A DNA stretch of 64,000 nt from an uncultured Arenicella sp. (lineage in GTDB: Bacteria; Pseudomonadota; Gammaproteobacteria; Arenicellales; Arenicellaceae): the NCBI GenBank assembly GCA_938045295.1, contig CALINO010000036.1:1-64000 (forward strand), read 5' to 3'. The notes beneath the pieces were generated by a model. The model ran no database searches. It worked only from the letters and a program-made list of their open reading frames with translations, and was not told where the DNA came from. Shown piece after piece: positions 34,316-45,075 of the stretch (positions are counted from its first letter, which is position 1; each line of letters opens with the position of its first letter). Made by a program: the position numbers and the translations under genes.

Positions 34316-36580
34316 ATGAATCCACACACTGAGCAACAATCTTTAGCCCAATTTGCCGAGCAAGCGTATTTAAATTACTCAATGTATGTGATTTTAGATC
34401 GTGCTTTGCCATTTGTGGGCGACGGTCTAAAACCAGTACAGCGCCGCATTGTATACGCCATGTCAGAGCTTGGCTTGCATAATGCGGCTAAATATAAAAA
34501 ATCGGCTCGTACCGTTGGTGACGTACTGGGTAAGTTTCATCCACACGGTGACAGCGCCTGTTATGAAGCCATGGTGTTAATGGCGCAGCCATTCAGTTAC
34601 CGCTACCCATTGGTTGATGGTCAAGGCAACTGGGGCTCTACCGATGATCCTAAGTCTTTTGCCGCCATGCGTTACACGGAATCGCGCTTGGCTCCGTATG
34701 CGCAAAGCTTGCTGTCTGAGCTGGGGCAGGGCACCAGTGATTGGCAACCAAACTTTGATGGCACCATCCAAGAACCCAAAAGTTTACCCGCCAGACTGCC
34801 AAACATTCTATTGAACGGTGGCTCAGGCATTGCGGTTGGTATGGCGACCGATATTTTGCCGCACAATGTGCGTGAAGTGGTGGATGCGTGTGTGCACCTC
34901 ATAGAGAACCCTAAAGCCACTGTAGACGATCTGTGTGAATTTGTTCACGCGCCTGATTTTGCCACTGAAGCCGAAATTGTGACGCCTAAGGCGCAGATTT
35001 TGGATATGTATCAAACCGGCAACGGTTCCATTAAGCAGCGCGCCCTATACAGCAAAGAAAATGGCAATATTGTCATTCATGCGCTGCCGTATCAAGCGTC
35101 CGGTTCTAAAGTGCTAGAGCAAATAGCGGCACAGATGCAGGCTAAAAAGCTGCCGATGGTCAGCGATTTGCGCGATGAATCTGATCAAGAGAACCCGGTT
35201 AGATTGGTGGTGGTGCCACGTTCTAATCGCGTTGATATTGAACCACTCATGGGGCACTTGTTTGCCACCACTGATTTGGAAAAAAGCTACCGCGTTAATA
35301 TGAATATGATCGGGCTGGATGGTCGCCCTCATGTTTACAATTTGCGCGAATGCTTGAAGGAATGGCTTACGTTTCGCATTGAAACGGTGCGCCGGCGTTT
35401 GCAATACCGTTATGACAAAGTCATTGATCGTTTGCACATATTAGAAGGTTACTTGGCGGCCTTTTTAAATATTGATGAAGTGATTGAAATCATTCGCAAT
35501 AACGACAAGCCTAAGCCTGTGTTAATGGAGCGCTTCGAGCTTTCTGATCGGCAAGCTGAGGCCATTTTAGAACTCAAATTACGCCACCTTGCCAAGCTCG
35601 AAGAAATGAAAATTCGAGGCGAGCAAGAAGAGTTAGAAAAAGAGCGTGATCGTTTAGCGCTGCTGTTAAGCTCAGACGCACGCCTGAAAACTCTGGTGAA
35701 AAAAGAGCTTAAAGAAGACGCGGATGAGTTTGGCGATGCTCGCCGTTCGCCATTGGTTGAGCGTGACGTTGCTAAAGCCATTGATGCCAGTGACTTAATA
35801 CCCAGTGAATCCATCACTGCGGTTATGTCACAACAAGGTTGGGTACGTGCAGCTAAAGGGCATGACATTAACCCGCGCGATTTAAATTACAAATCGGGCG
35901 ACAGTTACGCGTCGTCGGCCAGAGGTAAGTCAAACCAGCCGCTAATAGCGATGGACTCCACGGGCAGAACTTACGCCTTACCAGCGCATAAATTGCCATC
36001 GGCGCGCGGGCAAGGTGAGCCGCTCACCAGTAATGTCACGCCGCCAGCGGGTGCCAGCTTTAAAGCTGTGTTGATGGGCAAAGACAGTGATCAGTACGTC
36101 ATGGCCAGCGATGCCGGTTATGGTTTTGTGTGTTCCGTTGAAGACATGATTACTAAAAATAAAAAGGGTAAGGTCACACTCAGTGTGCCAAGCGGGGCGC
36201 AAGCACTCCACCCCTTGCCGTTAAACGACATTGAGAACGAATTTATTGCGGTGGTAACAACCGCCGGTTATCTCACCATTTACTCGGCTACGGAGTTACC
36301 CTCATTGGCCAAAGGCAAAGGTGTTAAGCTTATTAATGTACCCTCTAAGTTGCTCAAAGCGCGTGAAGAGTACGTGCTGGGCGTGACGGCCTTTAAAAAG
36401 GGGCAGCATGTGTTGGTGCATGCGGGTAAACGTTACCTGCGCTTAAAGGGGCAAGACATAGAACATTACATGGGTGAACGAGGCAAGCGTGGCCGTAAGC
36501 TGCCCAAAGGGTTTCAAGCGGTAAAAGCCATTACCACCGAAAAAGCATCGGCCACTCAAGAAGACATACAAATAGATTAA
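34316..36580 (+). CDS. parC: DNA topoisomerase IV subunit A
   Basis: 754 residues from ATG 34316 (a TTG three codons upstream is unlikely). Catalytic tyrosine in [15 protein letters not shown] near residue 119; the quinolone-determining region reads [19 protein letters not shown], with the serine and glutamate of susceptible E. coli ParC (Ser80, Glu84). The C-terminal beta-pinwheel region carries repeats of the type [12 protein letters not shown]. It decatenates chromosomes with ParE, which is not in the window. parC here stands apart from parE and precedes tal. Confidence 0.96.
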   Translation: MNPHTEQQSLAQFAEQAYLNYSMYVILDRALPFVGDGLKPVQRRIVYAMSELGLHNAAKYKKSARTVGDVLGKFHPHGDSACYEAMVLMAQPFSYRYPLVDGQGNWGSTDDPKSFAAMRYTESRLAPYAQSLLSELGQGTSDWQPNFDGTIQEPKSLPARLPNILLNGGSGIAVGMATDILPHNVREVVDACVHLIENPKATVDDLCEFVHAPDFATEAEIVTPKAQILDMYQTGNGSIKQRALYSKENGNIVIHALPYQASGSKVLEQIAAQMQAKKLPMVSDLRDESDQENPVRLVVVPRSNRVDIEPLMGHLFATTDLEKSYRVNMNMIGLDGRPHVYNLRECLKEWLTFRIETVRRRLQYRYDKVIDRLHILEGYLAAFLNIDEVIEIIRNNDKPKPVLMERFELSDRQAEAILELKLRHLAKLEEMKIRGEQEELEKERDRLALLLSSDARLKTLVKKELKEDADEFGDARRSPLVERDVAKAIDASDLIPSESITAVMSQQGWVRAAKGHDINPRDLNYKSGDSYASSARGKSNQPLIAMDSTGRTYALPAHKLPSARGQGEPLTSNVTPPAGASFKAVLMGKDSDQYVMASDAGYGFVCSVEDMITKNKKGKVTLSVPSGAQALHPLPLNDIENEFIAVVTTAGYLTIYSATELPSLAKGKGVKLINVPSKLLKAREEYVLGVTAFKKGQHVLVHAGKRYLRLKGQDIEHYMGERGKRGRKLPKGFQAVKAITTEKASATQEDIQID

Positions 36581-36625
36581 TCGCTCACTTTTAACTTAAA
36601 TTACTAACGATTAGATAAAACACTC

Positions 36626-37558
36626 ATGAATAAATTACAGCAATTACGAGATATGACAGTGGTTGTGGCTGATACGGGTGAGTTGCCCGCCATTGCCGAA
36701 TATAAGCCACAAGATGCCACCACGAATCCAAGTTTATTGTTAAAAGTGGCGCAAGACGCTCAGTACGCTGACATTATTGACCGTGCGGTAGCCAGCGCTA
36801 ATGGCGATTTGGTCGATGCCGTGGACAATTTTGGCGTGGACATTGGTTGTGAAATTTTAAAGATCATTCCGGGGCGTGTTTCTACCGAAGTGGACGCGCG
36901 TTTGTCATTTGACACTCAAACCACTGTAGAAAAAGCCCGTAAGTTAATTGCTTTGTACAAAGAGCGAGACATCGATAAGGAGCGCATTTTGATTAAAATT
37001 GCGTCAACTTGGGAAGGCATTAAAGCCGCTGAACAGCTTGAAAAAGAAGGCATTAACTGTAATCTAACGCTGTTGTTCAGCTTTGCTCAAGCGGTGGCGT
37101 GTGCCGAAGCCGGTGTGTTCTTAATTTCACCGTTTGTTGGCCGAATTTTAGATTGGCATAAAGCCAACGGTGGGCAAGAGACTTATGCGCCACTTGAAGA
37201 CCCTGGTGTGTTGTCAGTGACTAAAATATACAACTACTACAAACAACACGGCTATAAAACCATTGTGATGGGCGCCAGCTTTCGCAACGCCGGTGAAATT
37301 GAAGCCTTGGCTGGTTGCGACTATTTAACCATTGGCCCTAACTACTTAGAAGAATTGCGTAACGACGACGGCCAACTAACGCGTCAACTTTCCGCCGACA
37401 GCACTGGCGAAGCAATGGAAAAACTCAGCTTAGACGAACAAGCGTTCCGCTGGATGCAAAATGAAGATGCAATGGCCACTGAAAAGTTAGGTCAAGGCAT
37501 TCGCGCGTTTGCCGCAGACCAAGTTAAGTTAGAAAATTTGATCACACCAAAATTGTAG
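36626..37558 (+). CDS. tal: Transaldolase
   Basis: 310 residues. Schiff-base Lys124 in [16 protein letters not shown], the N-terminal [12 protein letters not shown] motif and [10 protein letters not shown] near residue 220 identify the TalB-type enzyme. It transfers dihydroxyacetone from sedoheptulose-7-phosphate in the non-oxidative pentose phosphate pathway, complementing the zwf-pgl enzymes of this window. It starts 45 bases after parC. Confidence 0.95.
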   Translation: MNKLQQLRDMTVVVADTGELPAIAEYKPQDATTNPSLLLKVAQDAQYADIIDRAVASANGDLVDAVDNFGVDIGCEILKIIPGRVSTEVDARLSFDTQTTVEKARKLIALYKERDIDKERILIKIASTWEGIKAAEQLEKEGINCNLTLLFSFAQAVACAEAGVFLISPFVGRILDWHKANGGQETYAPLEDPGVLSVTKIYNYYKQHGYKTIVMGASFRNAGEIEALAGCDYLTIGPNYLEELRNDDGQLTRQLSADSTGEAMEKLSLDEQAFRWMQNEDAMATEKLGQGIRAFAADQVKLENLITPKL

Positions 37559-37577
37559 GCTGTATTGCTAAGGCTGG

Positions 37578-37961
37578 GTGATGACCATGAGCATGTCGTC
37601 AGTGAACGTATCGGGCTTAGCCCAGCGCATTTGGTTGCCAACTACATTGTTGATGTTGGCAATCATTAGCATTACATCGCTCAGTCCGTTGGCTGAATTG
37701 CCTGACATTCCCGGTAGCGATAAATTACATCATTTTGTTTCTTATGCCGCACTAATGATGCCAGCCTTTTTAGTTCGGTACGCCAAACGCTTATGGTTGA
37801 TGTTGGTGTTTCTTATCTGGGGCGGGGCCGTTGAATTGATTCAACCGTACGTAAACCGTTATGCAGAATGGGCCGACCTTTTTGCTAATGGCACGGGGTT
37901 GCTGATCGGAGCCGCTTTAGGTGCAATGCTGTCGTTGCTTATCTCTAAGACTAGCCGTTAA
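37578..37961 (+). CDS. VanZ-like family membrane protein
   Basis: 127 residues with four predicted transmembrane helices. SDKLHHFVSYAALMMPAF and the helix with GGAVELIQPYVNRYAEWADLFANGTG are the VanZ-like signature. Family role is poorly known outside glycopeptide resistance. The start (GTG 37578, with internal ATGs at 37581 and 37587) is uncertain. It is followed after three bases by the DUF2459 gene. Confidence 0.78.
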   Translation: MMTMSMSSVNVSGLAQRIWLPTTLLMLAIISITSLSPLAELPDIPGSDKLHHFVSYAALMMPAFLVRYAKRLWLMLVFLIWGGAVELIQPYVNRYAEWADLFANGTGLLIGAALGAMLSLLISKTSR

Positions 37962-37964
37962 GCG

Positions 37965-38633
37965 TTGAGAGGTTTTTTTATACGTTTGTTGATGGTCGCC
38001 ATACTGATTTGGCTGTCGCGTGTTTCGTATAACTTTGTTCAACCGTGGCAAAACCGGCCTGTTTCCAGCGCAGATGAAGTGCAGATTTATGTGGTTAATC
38101 ACGGCTGGCATACTGGCATTATTCTGGCCGGCAACCAACTTGAGCCTGAGCTGAATTTTATTCAAGATAAACTGGGTAAGCACTCGTTTTACGAGTTTGG
38201 CTGGGGCGATAAAGGGTTTTATCAAGCAAAAACCATCACCACGGCAATGACGTTTAATGCCATTTTATGGCCAACCGACAGTGTGATGCACGTGGTGGCA
38301 TTTTCTCAAGCGCCACAAGAGTACTTTTCTGACAGCGAGGTGTTGGCAATGACCATATCAATATCTGGCTTACGCGCGTTGAATGCAGGCATTGCCGCAT
38401 CGTTTAAAAAAGAGGGCGGTGGTGCTGTTCTGCCAACACGGCCGGGCATTTACGGAAACAGCTTATTTTTTACCGGCGAAGGGCATTACTACGCCACCAA
38501 TACGTGCAATACATGGGTGGCAAAAATGCTGGCGTATACTGGGGCGCCGTTTAATTCGTTTTTAACGCTTACATCTGGTGGCGTTATGCGGCAAACTAAA
38601 AGTGTAATTAATAAGTATGCCAGTGGGCGTTAA
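37965..38633 (+). CDS. DUF2459 family protein (TIGR02117 type)
   Basis: 222 residues from a TTG start. An N-terminal membrane helix leads to a conserved domain: VVNHGWHTGIIL, YEFGWGDKGFYQ, and a late YATNTCNTWVAKML whose cysteine and the earlier histidine could make a papain-like site. Function unknown; the family was first noted near urease genes in some organisms. Probably co-transcribed with the VanZ-like gene. Confidence 0.8.
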   Translation: MRGFFIRLLMVAILIWLSRVSYNFVQPWQNRPVSSADEVQIYVVNHGWHTGIILAGNQLEPELNFIQDKLGKHSFYEFGWGDKGFYQAKTITTAMTFNAILWPTDSVMHVVAFSQAPQEYFSDSEVLAMTISISGLRALNAGIAASFKKEGGGAVLPTRPGIYGNSLFFTGEGHYYATNTCNTWVAKMLAYTGAPFNSFLTLTSGGVMRQTKSVINKYASGR

Positions 38634-38677
38634 TCGCATTGATTCTGCACTGGATTCTTCAGTTATTAAGTAAACCC

Positions 38678-39718
38678 ATGACGTTAAATATGGTGATAAT
38701 AAAAAAAGCAGTATTGTTATTTTTGTTGCTTAGCCTGCAAGCGTGTACCACCCTCTATCAGCACCAAAACGCGTGTTTAAGCAAAGATTGGTATGCTCAA
38801 GGGTTTGATGTGGCTAAGCGAGGAGATGCTCAAGAGAGCGGTTGGCAATACTCCAGTCAGGAGTGCCTAGCTAAAAAAATGTGGGTAGACCGTAACGCGT
38901 ATGATCACGGTTATGCATTGGGTTTGAAGACGTTCTGCACTGAGAGTAACGGATTTGAATTTGGCCTAAGGAACTTACGCTATGAGTCTATCTGTGATTC
39001 TCAATCGCAAGCACGTTTTAATACAGCCTATTACGATGGTAATAAAGTATATAACGCCAATAGAGAGGTTTTATACTACGAAAGCCAGCTCTACAACCAA
39101 AAAAACGAAGTCCATGAAATCAAACGCCGAAGACAAGAGTTGGCGTACTATATTGATAAAACCGAGTTAGATAAGGACACTGAGAAAAGATACGTAAAAG
39201 AGCGCTACCGGCTTAAACAACGTTTGTATTCCTGCCAATCTCGTATTTCTTCGTTGTACTCAAAATTAAACGAGAGCCAAATTATTCAATCACGAATTGA
39301 AGACCAATTTTTTGCGCAATACAAAGACGACCTGCTGAGTGATGGTTCCGGGTTTTCCATTGATGAGTCAGTCATTAGTGAAAACATTATTGTGCAACAA
39401 CCCGCTGTCATTGTTTACAAGCCAGAAGCCTTAGCAAAAAAAGCCAAAAAGCATTTTAAAGAAGTCACCAAAGAATTGAATCTGTTTATGGCAGACATTA
39501 ATGGCGGTGACTTTCGTTACCAAATGGTGGGCAATTTAGACATTGAGTTTTCAGGCGCTTCAGAGCAAGAAACGCTCATAATAAACACCTTAGAAAAATA
39601 CAATAAGCCCACCTTATTGTTGTGGGACGGCGAGAAAAACCTGTCGAGCATGGATTATCAAAGCCAGCTGCCGCTTGAATTGGTGGCAAAAGTAAAACAG
39701 TTTATCGAAGAGCATTGA
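38678..39718 (+). CDS. DUF2799-like lipoprotein with long coiled-coil extension
   Basis: 346 residues from ATG 38678. A signal peptide ends in lipobox SLQAC, so it is probably a lipoprotein. The N-terminal part has the DUF2799 pattern (CLSKDWYAQGFDVAKRGD, YDHGYALGLKTFC) with paired cysteines; a charged coiled coil (about 125-190) and a C-terminal domain of unknown type follow (ending LELVAKVKQFIEEH). It is much longer than usual DUF2799 proteins. A TTG at 38639 and an ATG at 38690 are other possible starts. Confidence 0.7.
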   Translation: MTLNMVIIKKAVLLFLLLSLQACTTLYQHQNACLSKDWYAQGFDVAKRGDAQESGWQYSSQECLAKKMWVDRNAYDHGYALGLKTFCTESNGFEFGLRNLRYESICDSQSQARFNTAYYDGNKVYNANREVLYYESQLYNQKNEVHEIKRRRQELAYYIDKTELDKDTEKRYVKERYRLKQRLYSCQSRISSLYSKLNESQIIQSRIEDQFFAQYKDDLLSDGSGFSIDESVISENIIVQQPAVIVYKPEALAKKAKKHFKEVTKELNLFMADINGGDFRYQMVGNLDIEFSGASEQETLIINTLEKYNKPTLLLWDGEKNLSSMDYQSQLPLELVAKVKQFIEEH

Positions 39719-39729
39719 GCGTTAAGTAA

Positions 39730-41109
39730 TCAAATACGCCCGCTTTGCTTTAATCTTAAGTACTCAGTGACCAGTTGGATGTGAATGTTCTTGTGGGTGG
39801 CATCCACCACGGATACGCCGCTTACTTTTAATCGAGTGAGCATTTTTCGGCGGCTTTGCTCAAAGTGTTTTACCCCGGCGTAGAGCAGTGCGTCGTTGGG
39901 GGTGTCTGCCTCCATGCCGTCCACCTTTTCTAGTAAGCGTTCTTGTAAGGCCACCACCATAACTAGGTGTTGCTGAGATAATATTTCCACCGCTTTGTTA
40001 AGGTCTTCATTGTCTTCGTCACGCACATTAGTGATTAAAATTACCAGTGACCGTTTGCGGTGTTTTAATAATAGTTCTTGCGCCGCTGCCACATAGTCAC
40101 TGCTTTGGGTCGAGGTATCAAGTGCGTACAAATGATTGAGTATGGTGTTGATTGCCACTTTGCCTTTAATGGGGGGCAGCCAACTGGGTTCGCCAGAGAA
40201 TGTTTTCACCCCCACGGCATCGCCTTTATCTAAGGCAATGTAGCTGCTCATTAATAGGGCATTGAGCGCATAATCGAAGTAGCTTAAGTTGTTTTCCATG
40301 GCACGCATGCGGCGGCTGCAGTCGAGTAAAAACACCACGTTTTGGTCTTTTTCTTCTTGGTACTCGCGCGAGATTAAATCGCCTAACCGTGCGGTGGCTT
40401 TCCAGTCTATTTGTTTGAGCGTGTCACCATCACGAAATTCTCGTAGCTGGTTAAACTCCATGCCGTCGCCTTTGCGTTTGGCAATGTGCGCGCCCATATT
40501 GCGCATGGCTTGTTCAACACCGAACACAAATGAGTTGGAAATGGCACTGAAGTCGGGGTAAACCTTGGCGTGGTCATGCGGGCCTAAGCGTTTAATAAAT
40601 TGCCATAGGCCGAAGTGAGACCGAATAAGCACATACGCTGGCTCAAAAGTAGCTAAGCCACGAGACTTAGGAATCACCGTGTATTCAAACACGCCTTTTT
40701 GGTTTTTGCTAATGCTTTGCGTTAGTGGGAATTGTGAGCTTTCAAAATGCTCAGGGTAGGCGTCGTAAAGACTAACGTCTAAGTCTCGATGGCTATTGTT
40801 GGTTAATTCAAAGCGCACATTTTGCGCTCGGTTCAAACTGAATGAACTTGGTAGCTTTCGTTGAATATGCAGCTGATTGGCTGGTGCGCCTTTAAGCCAA
40901 TCCCACAGCGCGCAGGCGGCTAAGCCAGCAAGCAATAACAGCCAAGTGTTGGAAAGTAAGCCAACAAGCTCTGCGTAGCTATCACCTAGCCATAAGCGTA
41001 GAGCACCCACGGTTAGCCCACCGGCCACCATTAGGCCGAGGGCGCGCAACAATAATAGAGTTGGCCGTAGTGAAAAGAGCGCTAACAGCGCGCGTACCAC
41101 ATTGCTCAC
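39730..41109 (-). CDS. DUF58 domain membrane protein
   Basis: 459 residues. Two N-terminal transmembrane helices, a beta-rich middle region, and the DUF58 core with DGMEFNQLREFRDGD-type motif and KATARLGDLISREYQEE, followed by a von Willebrand A-like fold (VVFLLDCSRRM). DUF58 proteins regularly pair with MoxR ATPases, which here overlaps it by four bases. It is the last gene of the membrane operon. Confidence 0.87.
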   Translation of the reverse strand: MSNVVRALLALFSLRPTLLLLRALGLMVAGGLTVGALRLWLGDSYAELVGLLSNTWLLLLAGLAACALWDWLKGAPANQLHIQRKLPSSFSLNRAQNVRFELTNNSHRDLDVSLYDAYPEHFESSQFPLTQSISKNQKGVFEYTVIPKSRGLATFEPAYVLIRSHFGLWQFIKRLGPHDHAKVYPDFSAISNSFVFGVEQAMRNMGAHIAKRKGDGMEFNQLREFRDGDTLKQIDWKATARLGDLISREYQEEKDQNVVFLLDCSRRMRAMENNLSYFDYALNALLMSSYIALDKGDAVGVKTFSGEPSWLPPIKGKVAINTILNHLYALDTSTQSSDYVAAAQELLLKHRKRSLVILITNVRDEDNEDLNKAVEILSQQHLVMVVALQERLLEKVDGMEADTPNDALLYAGVKHFEQSRRKMLTRLKVSGVSVVDATHKNIHIQLVTEYLRLKQSGRI

Positions 41110-42119
41110 GAACGTGGCGCCTCGATGTCTTGCAATAATTGGTTAAGAACGTCAGAGGCGTTCATGCCTTCAATTTCAACGTCTGGGGTTAATGCGATAC
41201 GGTGTTGCAATACCACTGTGGCCAGTTGTTTAACGTCGTCTGGAAGCACAAAATTACGCCCTTCAAGAAAGGCCTGAGCTTTTGCAATACGCACCAGAGC
41301 AATGCTGGCTCGGGAGCCCGCGCCACGAAAAATTGACGGGTGTTCACGCGTAGCGCGCACAATGCGCACGGCGTAATCCACCACTTTTTCATCAATATCA
41401 ATATTAGCAACTTGCTGTTGCGCGTCGAGCATGTCTTGCGCGCTCATCACCGCATTAATGCTTTCAATCGAGCTGTTGTCACCGACATTACCTTCAGTAA
41501 TTAGGCGAGTTAGTTTTACTTCATCTTCTTGGTTGGGGAAATTGATGACTATTTTGATAAGAAAACGATCAAGCTCGGCTTCAGGTAAGGGGTAAGTGCC
41601 TTCTTGCTCAAGTGGGTTCTGTGTGGCCAACACCATAAACGGCAGCGGCACTTTGCGTGACTTGCCTTCTGTGGTGACTTGTTTTTCTTGCATTACTTCA
41701 AGTAAGGCGGCTTGTGACTTCGCTGGCGCGCGGTTGATTTCATCGGCAAGCAATAAGTTAGTAAACACTGGGCCATAATTCATTTGAAAAGTTTTGTTGG
41801 CCATATCAAACATAACGTGGCCAGTCACATCCGAAGGCATTAAATCAGGAGTGAATTGAATACGTTTAAAGTCGCCCGAAAATGTTTTGGCCAGTGCTCG
41901 TACCAGTAGTGTTTTACCCAGCCCTGGCACGCCTTCCAGTAGTACGTGTCCATTAGAAAGCATGGCCAGTAGTACGTGTTTTACAACACTGTTTTGACCA
42001 ACCAGTGCGGTGTTAACGCTGGCCAGCAATAACCTTAGTTTTTCAATTGTGGCGGTTTGCATTGCGTCCGCTTGCGATGGCGTGGCGGTGTTTGTTGTGT
42101 TGTCTTGCTCGTGGGTCAT
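41106..42119 (-). CDS. MoxR-family AAA+ ATPase
   Basis: 337 residues. Walker A GVPGLGKTLLVR near residue 60, Walker B LLLADEINRAP near 123, sensor 1 region LATQNPLEQEGTYPLPEAELDRFLIK. MoxR ATPases act as chaperones that activate or assemble partner proteins, often VWA-containing ones such as the adjacent DUF58 protein. Overlaps its neighbours on both sides by four bases. Confidence 0.93.
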   Translation of the reverse strand: MTHEQDNTTNTATPSQADAMQTATIEKLRLLLASVNTALVGQNSVVKHVLLAMLSNGHVLLEGVPGLGKTLLVRALAKTFSGDFKRIQFTPDLMPSDVTGHVMFDMANKTFQMNYGPVFTNLLLADEINRAPAKSQAALLEVMQEKQVTTEGKSRKVPLPFMVLATQNPLEQEGTYPLPEAELDRFLIKIVINFPNQEDEVKLTRLITEGNVGDNSSIESINAVMSAQDMLDAQQQVANIDIDEKVVDYAVRIVRATREHPSIFRGAGSRASIALVRIAKAQAFLEGRNFVLPDDVKQLATVVLQHRIALTPDVEIEGMNASDVLNQLLQDIEAPRS

Positions 42120-43471
42120 AGCTGTTTCCTAATGGCGTTACCAAGTTTAAGAGCCGAGAATAATTGCTCGCGGCTGTCAATTTGTTTGCAAAATTTGAGC
42201 CAGTTTTCTAGCTGGGTATCAGGCAGTTGGGTTTTGCCCGCCAGTATTGCTACTTGAGCGGTGCTGTTTAAGTGGCTGAAGTTAGGGTGCTCACTCTTTA
42301 ACTGTTGTTCTATGTCTTCTTTGAGTGGCGTTAACAATGTTATGTACTGTTCGGTTCGGGTGAGAAATTCGGCACTCGAGCGTAGGTGTTCAGCAAAGTT
42401 ACGGCGGCCGACTTCATGTTTAGAACGCACTCGTTGTATGCGAATGCCGCGGTACCATAGCCAAAATGCGAGTAAGGCAATGGCCGACCAAACCAGTTCA
42501 TAAAAATAACGGTGAATAAGGCTGAACAGTGAGGGCGCTTCAATATTGTAAAAAAGCTGCAATGTTGAATCGTCAGGCACTAAGTACGAAAGAAAGTAGG
42601 CGTGATCACCAACACCAATGTTTTTGTTTTTCCAAAGATTACTGCTCGATAAGGCCACCAATGAGCCATCGCCATAGTAAAGTTGCAGTAGCCGCACCCC
42701 ATTTTCGTCACTAGACCATGAATTTAACGTATAGCCATTATGCTGCTTAGAGTCATAGTTTTCATGGTCGTACAGCAGCTTATGGTCTAGCACAATGTCG
42801 TCTAATACGGCGATGTATAAGTCGTCTTCGGCGTCCACTTGCAGTTTGAAAAACTCATTCTGAAAATCGCTGTTTAACATGCCAAACAACGATTGCTCTG
42901 GTGCAGAGTCTGATTCGCTGTCATCACTTTGCTCGCCATCTTGCGCACCATCATTGTCGCTGGCCGTTTGTGCTTTCTTTTTTTTGCGTTCTTCAATCTC
43001 TTGGTTGAGCTTGCGTAGCTGTTCAGACGTGGTCATGTCCTCGCGATCATCACCAAGCAATACATCGTCTACTTCGACTTCTATTCGTCTGGGTTCGATT
43101 TCAAAGCGCTTAAGAATCGAAGAATGCCCCTCAACCTCGGCGCCCACACCGACAATTAAGTATCCGCCGCGTTCTACCCAATCAATGGCGTCGTCAATTT
43201 TGCTTTGCGACACCAGCATGCTGTCAACGAGAGTTAAAATCACCGTTTGATCGGTTTCAATGGTTTTAAAATCGAGCGTATTGGTGGTCTTTTCAACCGT
43301 GACGCCGCGATTTTCAAGAAACCGTTGTGCAGCAACAAATGGGTTTTCACGTACCTCTGGGCTGGGGGTTGTCCAAATTTCGGTTTCGTAGCGCTCCATC
43401 ATGACGGTGGCGCAAAATACGATAACTCCTATGCTTAATATGACTAAGCCCCACATGATTTTACTTTGCAT
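42116..43471 (-). CDS. DUF4350-like membrane protein
   Basis: 451 residues from ATG 43471, which overlaps the stop of the upstream gene. One N-terminal helix, a periplasmic DUF4350-type domain (FVAAQRFLENRGV), a low-complexity charged insert (about 165-210), a second transmembrane helix near 345 and a cytoplasmic tail. Function unknown; the gene is a regular member of MoxR/DUF58 operons. Confidence 0.8.
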   Translation of the reverse strand: MQSKIMWGLVILSIGVIVFCATVMMERYETEIWTTPSPEVRENPFVAAQRFLENRGVTVEKTTNTLDFKTIETDQTVILTLVDSMLVSQSKIDDAIDWVERGGYLIVGVGAEVEGHSSILKRFEIEPRRIEVEVDDVLLGDDREDMTTSEQLRKLNQEIEERKKKKAQTASDNDGAQDGEQSDDSESDSAPEQSLFGMLNSDFQNEFFKLQVDAEDDLYIAVLDDIVLDHKLLYDHENYDSKQHNGYTLNSWSSDENGVRLLQLYYGDGSLVALSSSNLWKNKNIGVGDHAYFLSYLVPDDSTLQLFYNIEAPSLFSLIHRYFYELVWSAIALLAFWLWYRGIRIQRVRSKHEVGRRNFAEHLRSSAEFLTRTEQYITLLTPLKEDIEQQLKSEHPNFSHLNSTAQVAILAGKTQLPDTQLENWLKFCKQIDSREQLFSALKLGNAIRKQL

Positions 43472-44315
43472 TGAACACCTCCGGCCATTCGCCGCACAGT
43501 TGTGTGAATGTGGCTTCAGTGGGTGTTTGGTGAGCATAGGCAACGGTTTGCCAAGTGTTCACCAGCTCTCTCATGTAAACACTACTGCGCTTAGGAGCTT
43601 GTTGTTTAATGCGTTCACAGCATTCATTTTCGGTATCGCTGTCAAACAACCTGACTTTATGGTCGTGAATTAAGCGCACTAAGCTTGCTCTGAGTAGCAA
43701 GGCAATGGCTTGACGGTGTTCGCCCTGCTGCCATAAGTGTTTTGCGCTGGTGGGTATGTCTTTCGGTAGGCTTTCTTTTTTTACATCTAACCCCAGCAAT
43801 GTGGTGGGGAGCGCTTCTTGATTGTCAGACAGCCCACCAGTTACGAAACGGTATAGAGTTTCGCGGTAGCGCAGCAGTAACCAAGCAATCAAGGCAATGG
43901 CCAACCCCCATAAAAGAAATTCAAAAATAGTGGCCAGCGTTTTAATGGTATTTTGATGTCGTTCTAAAAACTCAATGAATGAAATGATTGATTCAGGAAA
44001 TTTTTCTTCGCGTTTCTTTTTATCGGCTGTGTCTATCCAGCGCCAATCAGTAACCGTCTTTTTTTGTGAAAAATCTTTGTCTGCAAGAACCGCTTCAATT
44101 TGCTGGTGATATTCTGTTGATGCAGCGTTGCGCGGTAATTCTTCGCCTTCATCTAAAGTAAAGTTGCGGTCATAGTCTTGATCGCTTTCTTGTTGTTGTG
44201 CTTGCTCGTGTTCGTTCGTTTCTTGAGCGGTAATCGGGAGTTGTAATACGCTTAGTATTAAAAATAGAATGAAAGCGAATTTGGCAGTACTCAATGCTTT
44301 AACAATGTCAGACAT
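43461..44315 (-). CDS. DUF4129-like membrane protein
   Basis: 284 residues: signal or membrane helix at 12-30, an exported charged region (about 31-135), a transmembrane helix near 137-155 and a C-terminal DUF4129-like helical domain (EHRQAIALLLRASLVRLIHD, NTWQTVAYAHQTP). Function unknown. Overlaps both neighbours. Confidence 0.75.
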   Translation of the reverse strand: MSDIVKALSTAKFAFILFLILSVLQLPITAQETNEHEQAQQQESDQDYDRNFTLDEGEELPRNAASTEYHQQIEAVLADKDFSQKKTVTDWRWIDTADKKKREEKFPESIISFIEFLERHQNTIKTLATIFEFLLWGLAIALIAWLLLRYRETLYRFVTGGLSDNQEALPTTLLGLDVKKESLPKDIPTSAKHLWQQGEHRQAIALLLRASLVRLIHDHKVRLFDSDTENECCERIKQQAPKRSSVYMRELVNTWQTVAYAHQTPTEATFTQLCGEWPEVFNAK

Positions 44316-45075
44316 TGCTGCCTCCAGAAACCGGTTCGGCGCTGGGCGTGTAGTTACGCATCCAATCTCGAAAACATATTTCTATGTCCCAGCCTTCTAA
44401 TTCAATACGGCGGCATATATAAAGCATAAAGCCAGATGCACAATAAAACGGTGCAACTACGGCCATAATTAAAATCGAGCTGATATCCCAGTAAAGATTA
44501 TTGTCTGACACCTCGGCCCACCAACTTAACGTCATGTCTACATGGTCTGGAAACAAGAAGGCAAACAAGGCTAACAGGGCAATGGCTAAGAATGACTCAA
44601 CGTGATACAGCACCACCGTGGCCCAAGTTGAGGCATTAGAGAACTTATAGCCAAGCACTTTGGTGCGTTTATAGTACTCATTCGAGCGAGGCTGTTCTAA
44701 TAAACTGACCGGCGCGTACATGCCGCGATTAGTGCTTAAGCGGCGAATGGTGAGCACCGAAAATATACTGGGCAGTAACCATTGCTTATAGTGCGACAGT
44801 GTTCGGCGTACTCCCATTTTTTCACTGAATAACTCGCGGCTAAGCAAAAAGAGTATGGGTCTTTCGAATAACGGTTTTAGCCACCATAAGCATAAATAAG
44901 TAATCCAGCCAGCTTCATCAGTGAGCAGCCGTGACAATAAAAATATGGGGGCGGCCACAATTAAGTACAGTATTACCCCGCGCAACCAAAATTGGCGTGC
45001 CAGAGTAAAACCAAGGTCAATGGCGGCCCAGGCGTTTCGTACTCGAGGCTCAATAATAAGTTTACTGAGTTGCAT
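44308..45075 (-). CDS. Uncharacterised membrane protein of the MoxR operon
   Basis: 255 residues with about five hydrophobic segments. I do not recognise a named domain. The overlaps (8 and 14 bases) with its neighbours show it is an integral part of the operon. It contains a tryptophan-rich stretch (ITYLCLWWLKPLFERP) and a central charged loop around residues 85-145. Confidence 0.75.
   Translation of the reverse strand: MQLSKLIIEPRVRNAWAAIDLGFTLARQFWLRGVILYLIVAAPIFLLSRLLTDEAGWITYLCLWWLKPLFERPILFLLSRELFSEKMGVRRTLSHYKQWLLPSIFSVLTIRRLSTNRGMYAPVSLLEQPRSNEYYKRTKVLGYKFSNASTWATVVLYHVESFLAIALLALFAFLFPDHVDMTLSWWAEVSDNNLYWDISSILIMAVVAPFYCASGFMLYICRRIELEGWDIEICFRDWMRNYTPSAEPVSGGSNV

Noticed and set aside
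42879..43250. A serine-rich 123-codon plus-strand reading frame
   Set aside because: It mirrors the acidic low-complexity insert of the DUF4350-like gene; composition explained by the reverse strand.
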